From NCBI GenBank assembly GCA_001701295.1, contig DAAV01000062.1, positions 235 through 5,268 on the forward strand: DNA of 5,034 nucleotides, read 5' to 3'. Below, in pieces: positions 1 through 5,034 of this stretch; within the stretch, counting starts at the first letter, position 1; each line of letters starts with the position of its first letter. Source of the stretch: Bacteroidales bacterium H10 (GTDB taxonomy: Bacteria; Bacteroidota; Bacteroidia; Bacteroidales; Muribaculaceae). The translations under genes and the position numbers were made by a program. Under the pieces are notes generated by a model. It was not told where the DNA came from, ran no database searches, and saw only the letters and a program-made list of their open reading frames with translations.

Positions 1-1
1 C

Positions 2-1237
2 ATCGAATGGCTCTTCGCGCAATTACCGATGTTTTCACGCGTCGGCGCGGCTGCCTATAAACCGGGGCTTGAACGCAGCGAGGTCCTGTCTCATCATTTC
101 GGTGATCCTCACCGCCAATGGAAAGCCATACATGTAGGCGGCACCAACGGCAAAGGGAGCGTATCAAATCTGATTGCGGCCACACTGCAGAGTCAAGGCT
201 ACAAGACCGGGCTCTACACTTCCCCACATCTTGTCGATTTCCGCGAACGGATGCGTGTGAACGGTGAAATGATATCAGAAGAGAAAGTTATCGAATTTGT
301 CGACAAATGGAGAAAATGTAGCTATAACGGAGACAAACCTTCCTTTTTCGAACTAACAATGATGATGGCATTCGATTGGTTTGCAGAGATGAAAGTCGAT
401 TACGCCGTCATCGAAGTCGGCATGGGAGGCCGTCTGGACTCGACTAATATAATTACCCCTGTACTTTCTGTAATAACCAACATATCAAAAGATCATACAC
501 AATTCCTCGGAGACACGCTCGATAAAATCGCCTATGAGAAAGCCGGTATCATAAAACAGGGCATTCCGGTAATAATCGGAGAGGCCACAGAAGAAACAGA
601 ACAGGTTTTCCGCAAAAGGGCGACCGAGGTCGCAGCTCCAATACGCGAGGCATACCGTGAGACTGACGATACATCCAACAACACTCTTGAATGCGGACTT
701 CATGGCGACTATCAGCAGAAAAATGTCAATACCGCCCGTGTGGCAATCGACGAATTACGCAGACTCGGTGTAAGAATAGACGATGATGCGATACGCCAGG
801 GATTTCGGGATGTGGAGTCTCTGACCGGGTTCAGAGGCCGTTGGACAATATTGTCGCATGAACCTCTGACTATCTGTGACACAGGACACAATGAGGCCGG
901 ACTCAAATATAACATAAAGCAGCTCCGCGATCTTATGTCAGAAAGGGATGGCGCAAATCTAAGGCTTGTCATAGGATTTGTCGCAGATAAAGACGTGGAT
1001 CACATACTGCCGATGTTTCCCAAGGATGCCAAATATTATGTGACTCAGGCACAGATTCCGAGAGCGCTCAAATGGCAGGAACTTCTCGTCAGATGCCGCA
1101 CTCTCGGACTTGATGCCGAAGGATATCCGGATGTATCGAGCGCATATGAAGCAGCTAAAAATGCAGCCACAATAAATGACATAGTCTATATCGGGGGCAG
1201 TACCTTTATAGTAGCGGATCTCCTTGCCTTCGCTTAA
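2..1237 (+). CDS. folC: Bifunctional folylpolyglutamate synthase / dihydrofolate synthase, 5'-partial
   Basis: FolC is a cytosolic Mur-ligase-like enzyme. It uses ATP to join glutamate to dihydropteroate and then extends the polyglutamate tail of folates. The reading frame is open from base 2 and gives IEWLFAQLPM before the first ATG (base 29). That segment matches the usual FolC N-terminus (EAxxWLxxxLPMFxRxG), so the true start lies a few codons left of the window and ATG 29 is internal. Counting from the Met at 29, visible motifs are the P-loop GTNGKGS (38-44), TSPHL (64-68), EVGMGGRLDSTN (129-140), NISKDHTQFLG (151-161), EKAGIIK (170-176, with the lysine that is carbamylated in Mur ligases), DTGHNEAG (284-291) and the C-terminal GGSTFIVADLL. 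These cover the ATPase domain and the smaller C-terminal domain, and total length is normal for the family. The gene converges on rng and ends at TAA, 19 bases before the terminator region. No defect is seen. Confidence 0.96.
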   Translation: MEWLFAQLPMFSRVGAAAYKPGLERSEVLSHHFGDPHRQWKAIHVGGTNGKGSVSNLIAATLQSQGYKTGLYTSPHLVDFRERMRVNGEMISEEKVIEFVDKWRKCSYNGDKPSFFELTMMMAFDWFAEMKVDYAVIEVGMGGRLDSTNIITPVLSVITNISKDHTQFLGDTLDKIAYEKAGIIKQGIPVIIGEATEETEQVFRKRATEVAAPIREAYRETDDTSNNTLECGLHGDYQQKNVNTARVAIDELRRLGVRIDDDAIRQGFRDVESLTGFRGRWTILSHEPLTICDTGHNEAGLKYNIKQLRDLMSERDGANLRLVIGFVADKDVDHILPMFPKDAKYYVTQAQIPRALKWQELLVRCRTLGLDAEGYPDVSSAYEAAKNAATINDIVYIGGSTFIVADLLAFA

Positions 1238-1256
1238 ATATCTGAATAAGATAGAT

Positions 1257-1307
1257 AAAAAAGAAATCCGGACAGATCCTGAAAAGATTTGTCCGGATAT
1301 TTTTGTT
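1257..1307. terminator. Probable bidirectional intrinsic terminator between folC and rng
   Basis: The left arm ATCCGGACAGATC (1266-1278) pairs with GATTTGTCCGGAT (1286-1298). The stem is 13 bp with a single G-U pair, around the 7-base loop CTGAAAA. On the + strand it is followed by ATTTTTGTT, which suits termination of folC. On the minus strand the bases after the stem are T-rich (complement of the A-run at 1257-1262), which suits termination of rng. It sits in the 94-base gap between two convergent genes, where a shared terminator is expected. Function is inferred from structure only. Confidence 0.88.
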
Positions 1308-1331
1308 CAGCCCGCAAAGGCTGTGTCATTT

Positions 1332-2957
1332 TCAGTTTTCTTCGTTATCTCGATTTTTGGCACGCAGTCTGTTTTTGCTCTGACTTGAATTGATGTCGCT
1401 TTCTTCCTTGACATCAATTTCTTTTCCTTCGGTATCCAACACCTTATACTGTAGATAGGCCAGCGACTCATCGGCTATTACCTTGAATCCTCTGCCGTAT
1501 TTGCGCTTCCATTTGCCATAAAGAGAAAAAACGCCCTTTTTGACATAAGCCTCTACATACGGGTGAATGTACATGTTGAATTTCTTGACTTTGAGATGTT
1601 CTACAAGATATTCAATCTTTTCTTCAAGTTTATCGGTAAATAAAATGGAGGCCTGGACTTCTCCCTTGCCAAAACATGAGGGACAAGATTCGCTGGTAGT
1701 TATGTCAAGAGCAGGACGGACACGCTGACGTGTGATCTGCATAAGGCCGAATTTGCTCAGAGGTAAAATATTATGACGTGCACGATCGTTAGCCATCACC
1801 TCCCGCATATGATCGTAGAGCTGCTGACGATGTTCGGGCTTGCTCATATCGATAAAATCGACGACGATAATACCTCCCATGTCGCGAAGGCGCAACTGAC
1901 GGGCAATTTCATCGGCGGCTTTAAGATTGACATCAAGTGCATTCGACTCCTGATCGGGACAAGCCTTGCTTCGGTTGCCGGAATTGACATCTATGACATG
2001 CAGAGCTTCCGTACTCTCTATGATCAGATAGGCACCGGAACGGAATGACACAGTTTTACCAAAACTGCTTTTTATCTGACGCGTGATGTTGAAGTTGTCG
2101 AAGATCGGAGTGTCTTTGGAATAAAGCTTGACAATCTCCTTATTGTCGGGAGATATAAGAGACACATAATTCTGAATCTGAGTGAACGTCTCAGCATGAT
2201 TCACATAAATGTTCTCGAAATTAGGGCTGAACATGTCGCGTATCACACTGACAGCCCTCGAATCCTCTTCATAAATGAGAGCCGGCGCCTTGCTTCTCTG
2301 CATCTTGGCTATAGCCTCCTCCCAGTTCTTCAAAAGAGTACGAAGCTCGTTGTTAAGTTCTGCGACACGTTTGTTCTCTGCCGATGTACGGACGATCACA
2401 CTGAAGCCTTTAGGCTTTATACTTCCTATCAGCTGACGGAGACGGATTTTCTCCTCTGTCGACTTAATCTTCTGCGACACGGAGATCTTGTCTCCGAATG
2501 GCATCAACACCATATAGCGTCCTGTGAACGAGATCTCTGTTGTGAGTCTCGGACCTTTGGACGATATGGGCTCCTTGGCAATCTGCACAAGAAGCTGCTG
2601 TCCAGGCTGGAGTACAGTCTGTACAGTTCCCTGCTTGGGAATGTCAGGCTGTAATTTCTGACGGGATACTGAGGGAACCTTCTTCCTGTCCTTAAACGCT
2701 TCATCAAGAAAAGCTGCATAAGAACTGAACTGGGGACCCAGATCGAGGTAATGAAGAAAAGCGTCTTTTTCATAGCCGACATCAACAAATGCGGCATTTA
2801 GACCCGGCATGATCTTCTTCACTTTCGCCAGATAAAGATCGCCGACAGCATAGGCTATATTACGGCTTTCTTTTTGGAGAGAGACCAGACGGGAGTCCTC
2901 CAGAAGGGCAATGGAAATGTCCTCCTGACTGACGTCTACTACTAATTCGCTTTTCAT
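1332..2957 (-). CDS. rng: Ribonuclease E/G family endoribonuclease (RNase G-like)
   Basis: This is a single-strand-specific endoribonuclease of the Rne/Rng family, expected to act in rRNA maturation and mRNA decay in the cytoplasm. The 541-residue protein starts MKSELVVDVS, as family members do. The S1 RNA-binding domain spans about residues 36-130 (MPGLNAAFVDVG at 50-61) and carries an insertion at about 73-115 that is longer than in E. coli RNase G. The 5'-sensor region and RNase H-like fold follow. The catalytic motif VIDVNSG supplies D323 and N325, and VVDFIDM supplies D367, corresponding to D303, N305 and D346 of E. coli RNase E. CPSC (C425, C428) is the zinc-link pair that joins subunits. 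After about residue 515 the tail is short, charged and probably disordered; there is no long RNase E-type degradosome scaffold. The start at 2957 has no Shine-Dalgarno sequence. The gene is last in the HU - basic peptide - rng run, behind a structured 184-base spacer that may control it. Confidence 0.95.
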   Translation of the reverse strand: MKSELVVDVSQEDISIALLEDSRLVSLQKESRNIAYAVGDLYLAKVKKIMPGLNAAFVDVGYEKDAFLHYLDLGPQFSSYAAFLDEAFKDRKKVPSVSRQKLQPDIPKQGTVQTVLQPGQQLLVQIAKEPISSKGPRLTTEISFTGRYMVLMPFGDKISVSQKIKSTEEKIRLRQLIGSIKPKGFSVIVRTSAENKRVAELNNELRTLLKNWEEAIAKMQRSKAPALIYEEDSRAVSVIRDMFSPNFENIYVNHAETFTQIQNYVSLISPDNKEIVKLYSKDTPIFDNFNITRQIKSSFGKTVSFRSGAYLIIESTEALHVIDVNSGNRSKACPDQESNALDVNLKAADEIARQLRLRDMGGIIVVDFIDMSKPEHRQQLYDHMREVMANDRARHNILPLSKFGLMQITRQRVRPALDITTSESCPSCFGKGEVQASILFTDKLEEKIEYLVEHLKVKKFNMYIHPYVEAYVKKGVFSLYGKWKRKYGRGFKVIADESLAYLQYKVLDTEGKEIDVKEESDINSSQSKNRLRAKNRDNEEN

Positions 2958-2978
2958 AAACAGTTTCTACATTCTGAT

Positions 2979-2997
2979 GGAATCAGACAATGATTCC
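2979..2997 (-). promoter_or_regulatory. Hairpin in the rng leader
   Basis: GGAATCA (2979-2985) and TGATTCC (2991-2997) form a perfect 7-bp stem with a 5-base loop. It ends 21 bases before the rng start codon on the minus-strand RNA. A competing 5-bp stem, CTGAT (2974-2978) with ATCAG (2982-2986), overlaps one arm. The RNA after it shows no U-run, so it is not an intrinsic terminator. It could be an RNase cleavage or translation-control element. E. coli rne is known to be autoregulated through its 5' leader, but any such role here is inference. Confidence 0.45.
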
Positions 2998-3013
2998 GTT
3001 AAACGCTTAAACT

Positions 3014-3066
3014 AAAAAGAACAAACGTACCCATGCCGGGGGCAATGGTTCGGTTTGTTCTTTTAT
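3014..3066 (-). terminator. Long hairpin, terminator- or attenuator-like, upstream of rng
   Basis: AAAAGAACAAAC (3015-3026) pairs perfectly with GTTTGTTCTTTT (3053-3064), giving a 12-bp outer stem. Inside it, CCATGCC (3031-3037) pairs with GGCAATGG (3041-3048), with one bulged A and a GGG loop. On the minus strand the descending arm runs into CTTTTTAGTTT, an A-tail/U-tail arrangement typical of intrinsic terminators. It lies 76 bases after the stop of the basic-peptide gene and 57 bases before the rng start, so it would end the HU-peptide transcript or attenuate read-through into rng. No clear Bacteroidetes promoter (TTTG then TAnnTTTG) was found between this hairpin and rng, which favours partial read-through. 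The U-rich arm belongs to the stem itself, so termination efficiency is uncertain. Confidence 0.7.
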
Positions 3067-3114
3067 AGGCAATGGGTGTGTAAGTTTAGACTTGACGAAC
3101 CATGACCCATGCCT
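3067..3114 (-). repeat. Second inverted repeat, sharing arms with the rng-upstream hairpin
   Basis: AGGCAATGGGT (3067-3077) pairs with ACCCATGCCT (3105-3114), 10 bp with one bulged A. A small internal stem, AAGT (3082-3085) with ACTT (3090-3093), lies in the loop. Parts of the arms are repeated in the neighbouring hairpin: ACCCATGCC occurs at 3029-3037 and 3105-3113, and GGCAATGG at 3041-3048 and 3069-3076. In addition CGAACCAT (3096-3103) is the exact reverse complement of ATGGTTCG (3045-3052). Arms of the two hairpins can therefore exchange partners. The element begins 27 bases after the stop codon of the basic-peptide gene and may be its 3' UTR, an attenuator, or a small RNA. Confidence 0.55.
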
Positions 3115-3141
3115 TGTTTCACGCAAATGAAAAAAATAAGA

Positions 3142-3231
3142 TTATTTCTTCTTATGACGGTTCTTTCTCAGTCTTTTCTTGCGTTTGTGAGTAGCCATCT
3201 TATGGCCTTTTCTCTTCTTTCCGCTAGGCAT
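3142..3231 (-). CDS. 29-residue basic AURKAIP1/COX24-domain (mS38-like) ribosomal-type peptide
   Basis: An ATG at 3231-3229 opens a 29-codon frame ending in TAA at 3144-3142. The peptide begins MPSGKKRKGHKMATHKRKKR and ends in KKK. Sixteen of 29 residues are Lys or Arg, plus three His. It matches the short proteins in Bacteroidetes genomes annotated as AURKAIP1/COX24-domain proteins. The same domain occurs in mitochondrial small-subunit protein mS38, and the short mycobacterial protein bS22 looks related. A role as a small structural ribosomal protein binding rRNA is therefore likely but inferred. There is no Shine-Dalgarno sequence; the leader is very AT-rich (TAATTAATT before ATG). A second in-frame ATG at codon 12 could give an 18-residue form, but family members usually begin with MPSGKKRK. 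It lies 72 bases after HU with no terminator between, so the two genes are probably co-transcribed. Gly9 replaces a residue that is usually basic, from memory of homologues. Confidence 0.88.
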   Translation of the reverse strand: MPSGKKRKGHKMATHKRKKRLRKNRHKKK

Positions 3232-3303
3232 AATTAATTATTTTTATTGATTAAACGGTTGAGTCTGATAGGCTATCCGCAAAAACGGACATATAAAAGA
3301 CTA

Positions 3304-3579
3304 TTATTTCTTAACTTCCTCGAGGAAAACCTTTGAGGGCTTGAATGTGGGAACCTTGTGCTCCGGAATCTTGATCGTAGTGTTACGAGAGATGTTTCTT
3401 GCTGTTTTTTCTTTACGGGTCTTAACCACAAAACTGCCGAAACCACGGAGATACACATTGTTACCGTTTGCCATAGAGTCCTTGACTCCTTCCATGAATT
3501 TTTCAACAGTAGTGAGCACAGCTGCCTTCTCAAGACCGGTGCTACGTGAAATTTCAGTTACGATATCTGCCTTTGTCAT
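3304..3579 (-). CDS. HU-family (HU/IHF-like) nucleoid DNA-binding protein
   Basis: This is a 91-residue histone-like protein of normal length that should dimerise, bind the DNA minor groove and bend DNA in the nucleoid. It starts MTKADIVTEISRSTGLEKA, the N-terminal helix-turn-helix dimerisation half. It continues with NVYLRGFGSF (41-50), the hallmark GFG strand-turn. The beta-arm follows: KTRKEKTARNISRNTTIKIP (53-72), then HKVPTFKPSK. At the arm tip, where most HU and IHF proteins have RNP with a DNA-intercalating proline, this one has R61-N62-I63. That substitution is, as I recall, common in Bacteroidetes paralogues but may change bending. There is no Shine-Dalgarno sequence; an AT-rich run (CTATAAAA) precedes ATG. 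A 150-base structured leader and a probable promoter lie upstream, and the basic-peptide gene and rng follow downstream. Bacteroidales have several HU paralogues, so no gene symbol is assigned. Confidence 0.95.
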   Translation of the reverse strand: MTKADIVTEISRSTGLEKAAVLTTVEKFMEGVKDSMANGNNVYLRGFGSFVVKTRKEKTARNISRNTTIKIPEHKVPTFKPSKVFLEEVKK

Positions 3580-3587
3580 TTTTATAG

Positions 3588-3729
3588 ATCTTTTTAAAGA
3601 TTTGTCAGGTTATTGCCCAAGTAATCCTATCCTTAAGCGGCCAAAGACCGCAAAGGCTGATTTAAATAATTTTGATTCAACCATTTACAACATGCGCACA
3701 ACGTGATTTGTCACCTTCCCGCGCATTTT
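3588..3729 (-). promoter_or_regulatory. Structured 5' leader of the HU gene
   Basis: If the promoter call at 3736-3769 is right, HU mRNA has a leader of about 150 nt with three inverted repeats. First, ATGCGC (3692-3697) pairs with GCGCAT (3721-3726) and encloses GTGA (3703-3706) with TCAC (3711-3714). Second, CCTT (3631-3634) pairs with AAGG (3653-3656) and encloses GCGG (3637-3640) with CCGC (3648-3651). Third, ATCTTTTTAAAGAT (3588-3601) is a weak AT stem ending 8 bases before the start codon. I recognise no named riboswitch or leader family. The pairings are seen in the sequence; a regulatory role is inference. Confidence 0.35.
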
Positions 3730-3735
3730 GCAATG

Positions 3736-3769
3736 CAAATATCGTAATTTTTTTTGAATTAATCACAAT
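3736..3769 (-). promoter_or_regulatory. Probable Bacteroidetes-type promoter for HU
   Basis: The Bacteroidetes primary sigma factor recognises a -33 TTTG and a -7 TAnnTTTG. On the minus strand GATATTTG (3743-3736) matches five of the six fixed -7 positions, and ATTG (3769-3766) lies 22 bases upstream as a partial -33 box, slightly wider spacing than usual. An A-tract (complement of the T-run at 3748-3755) lies between the boxes. Transcription would start near 3729. It falls in the largest non-coding gap and faces HU. Both boxes are imperfect, so this is tentative. Confidence 0.45.
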
Positions 3770-3810
3770 TTCAGACAGATATTTATTGATTTTAAGTGTT
3801 TTTTAGATTG

Positions 3811-4413
3811 TTATGTCACGGAATAGATCAACATAATGCCTTCAATCTTCGAAAGACGTCCGACAAGCTCATCTTCCATGTCCAGAGGAAATTCGATGAA
3901 AGCATGACACATATTGTCGAAGGATTTATCCAATATTCTCACCTCCGGATTCTTTATGATACGCATCACGCCATCGGCAGTCTCATATGAAAACTCCACA
4001 CCAAGCCTTCTCATCCGCCTGCATTCTTTCCTGCCGGCGTCTTCGAGTGCCAGCCGCGCAGCTTCGCGATAAGCCGCTATAAGACCTGATGTTCCGAGTT
4101 TGATGCCACCGAAATATCTTACTACCACAACGAGGACATCGGTCAGTTCCAGGCTGTTGATCTGCCCGAATATGGGCTTACCCGCAGTGCCCGACGGTTC
4201 GCCATTGTCATTCAACTGCCATTCAAGTCTGTCCGGACCAAGCATATATGCCCAACATACATGCCTTGAATCATGATATTCGTTCTGATAATTTTTTATG
4301 AAGATGCGTGCCTCCTCAGCACTTTCCACATGCAGCGCGAACGACAGAAACCGGCTCATCTTTTCTGTGTATCTGGATGAGCCGGTTTTCTCTATGGTAT
4401 AATACTTGTCCAA
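3811..4413 (-). CDS. yigZ: YigZ / IMPACT-family protein (UPF0029 plus DUF1949 domains), TTG start
   Basis: The 200-residue protein belongs to the YigZ/IMPACT family, whose bacterial members have no settled biochemical role; a nucleic-acid or translation-related role has been suggested from the fold. The N-terminal domain (about 10-125) carries the signature DNGEPSGTAGKPI (69-81) and VVRYFGGIKLGTSGLIAAY (97-115). The C-terminal alpha/beta domain of the DUF1949 type spans about 138-195. The start is placed at TTG (4413-4411) because the following DKYYTIEKTGSSRYTEK lines up with the usual family start (MDxYxTI...). The next ATG in frame, codon 19, would remove part of the conserved beginning. 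There is no Shine-Dalgarno sequence; the TTG follows an AT-only run. It lies 14 bases after the DJ-1-family gene and is probably co-transcribed with it. No convincing terminator follows it before the HU promoter region. Confidence 0.93.
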   Translation of the reverse strand: MDKYYTIEKTGSSRYTEKMSRFLSFALHVESAEEARIFIKNYQNEYHDSRHVCWAYMLGPDRLEWQLNDNGEPSGTAGKPIFGQINSLELTDVLVVVVRYFGGIKLGTSGLIAAYREAARLALEDAGRKECRRMRRLGVEFSYETADGVMRIIKNPEVRILDKSFDNMCHAFIEFPLDMEDELVGRLSKIEGIMLIYSVT

Positions 4414-4427
4414 AATAAAATATATAA

Positions 4428-5018
4428 TTATCCGAACAGATTGTCGGGATTCGCGTTACTGTTGGGATAAAGAAGCATCTGGTTGGCGACATTGAACATT
4501 TTCTCTTCGCCCAGTTCCTTTTCAACTATGGTAAGCGCCCATTTCAAGGCCGACGCCGGTCCGTTGCCCAATACGAATTTATCGTCATACACCACCGGAC
4601 GATCCACATAATCGGCACCTTTGAGTTTACCTTCAAATCCGGGATAGCAAGTGGCACAACGGCCTTCCAGCAGACCTTCGACGCCAAGCACTACCGCAGG
4701 TGCGGCACATATGGCAGCTATCCTGCCTTTACCGGACTCGGCCTGACGTCTGAGAAGACCAAGCAACGGAGCATAATCATGCAGATTATCTGCACCGGGA
4801 AGTCCGCCCGGTAAAATAAGCCATGCCGGATCTGTAAAATGAGTGGCATCGTAGAGAACATCAGCCTTGACAGTTATGCCATGAGCACCCGTAACAAGCG
4901 GAGATGAAGTGATGGAAACAGTTTTTACCGGCATACCTGCCCGGCGAAGCACATCTACTGCTGTCAAGGCCTCGATTTCTTCAAATCCTTCAGCCAGAAA
5001 CAAAAATGATTCTTTCAT
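4428..5018 (-). CDS. DJ-1/PfpI-family protein (YajL/ThiJ-like, class I glutamine amidotransferase-like fold)
   Basis: The 196-residue cytosolic protein belongs to the DJ-1 subfamily, whose members are reported to act as redox-sensitive chaperones, glyoxalases or deglycases; the deglycase activity is debated. It begins MKESFLFLAEGFEEIEALTAVDVLRRAG, with E16 corresponding to the Glu18 that stabilises the reactive cysteine in human DJ-1. LPGG (69-72) forms the usual turn, and AAICAAPAVVL (101-111) is the nucleophile elbow with C104 equivalent to DJ-1 Cys106. GNGPASALKWALTIVEKELG (151-170) is the conserved C-terminal motif. The position of DJ-1 His126 appears to be Tyr125 here (CYPGFEG), so a classical Cys-His pair is not evident. 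The length is normal and complete. Only 16 bases of upstream sequence are in the window, so its promoter or any upstream operon partner cannot be seen. It is followed closely by yigZ. The exact substrate cannot be told from the sequence. Confidence 0.94.
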   Translation of the reverse strand: MKESFLFLAEGFEEIEALTAVDVLRRAGMPVKTVSITSSPLVTGAHGITVKADVLYDATHFTDPAWLILPGGLPGADNLHDYAPLLGLLRRQAESGKGRIAAICAAPAVVLGVEGLLEGRCATCYPGFEGKLKGADYVDRPVVYDDKFVLGNGPASALKWALTIVEKELGEEKMFNVANQMLLYPNSNANPDNLFG

Positions 5019-5034
5019 AGTGCTAAATATTGTT

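Noticed and set aside
29..31. ATG at 29 as the true folC start
   Set aside because: The frame is open to the left edge, and the upstream residues IEWLFAQLP match the conserved FolC N-terminus.
485..972. Minus-strand open frames at 485-703 and 712-972 inside folC
   Set aside because: folC is unambiguous here with conserved motifs throughout; the antisense translations look compositionally random.
1773..2654. Open frames on the + strand at 1773-2048 and 2196-2654, opposite rng
   Set aside because: They lie antisense to the conserved catalytic and S1 parts of rng, show no recognisable family, and have no leader of their own.
3115..3141. A T-rich run with TTCATTTG (minus strand) as a promoter for rng, or as a terminator of the peptide gene
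   Set aside because: It resembles a -7 box at five of six positions but has no TTTG at the expected distance, and no hairpin directly precedes the T-run.
3274..3291. Hairpin TATCCG / CGGACA just after the HU stop, as an HU terminator
   Set aside because: The stem is only 6 bp with a G-U pair, and on the minus-strand RNA it is not followed by a U-run, so read-through to the basic-peptide gene is more likely.
3273..3533. Minus-strand frame 3273-3533 and + strand frames 3341-3706 and 3358-3549 over HU
   Set aside because: They overlap the clear HU gene in other frames and have no protein-like features.
3580..3810. tRNA, small-RNA family, CRISPR or insertion-sequence remnants in the largest intergenic gap
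   Set aside because: No cloverleaf, spaced repeats, terminal inverted repeats or transposase fragments could be seen.
4316..4525. Minus-strand frame spanning the DJ-1/yigZ junction
   Set aside because: It is out of frame with both well-supported genes and overlaps the conserved ends of each.

Overview
The window holds chromosomal housekeeping genes of a member of the Bacteroidota, most likely order Bacteroidales; a Muribaculaceae-like genome is possible but not proven. The evidence is the protein flavour (Bacteroidales-type HU, a Rne/Rng-family RNase with an enlarged S1 domain, a 29-residue COX24/mS38-like peptide), the lack of any Shine-Dalgarno sequence before the visible starts, AT-rich leaders, and moderate GC content. 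There are no mobile elements, CRISPR arrays, rRNA or tRNA genes, and no gene is visibly broken. No stretch over 300 bases lacks a gene; the longest intergenic gap is 3580-3810.

Layout. On the + strand, folC enters from beyond the left edge (its first few residues are missing) and ends at 1237. It converges on a long minus-strand block, with a strong, probably bidirectional hairpin terminator between them (1257-1307). Read in its own direction, the minus block begins at the right edge with a DJ-1/PfpI-family gene (5018-4428). After 14 bases comes yigZ of the IMPACT family (4413-3811), which appears to start with TTG. A 231-base gap holds the probable HU promoter and a structured leader. Then come the HU-family gene (3579-3304), a very short basic ribosomal-type peptide (3231-3142), a 184-base structured spacer, and the RNase E/G gene rng (2957-1332).

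How the genes fit together. The HU, COX24-like peptide and rng genes look like one nucleic-acid-handling transcription unit: nucleoid structure, ribosome and RNA processing. The most unusual part is the spacer before rng. It contains two adjacent inverted repeats whose arms are partly duplicated, so that alternative pairings are possible. One folds into a terminator-like hairpin on the rng-sense strand, and a further 7-bp hairpin lies just before the rng start. This looks like transcription attenuation or a processing site controlling RNase E/G level, and is the best candidate here for something undescribed. DJ-1 and yigZ form a separate pair of protein-quality or metabolite-maintenance genes.
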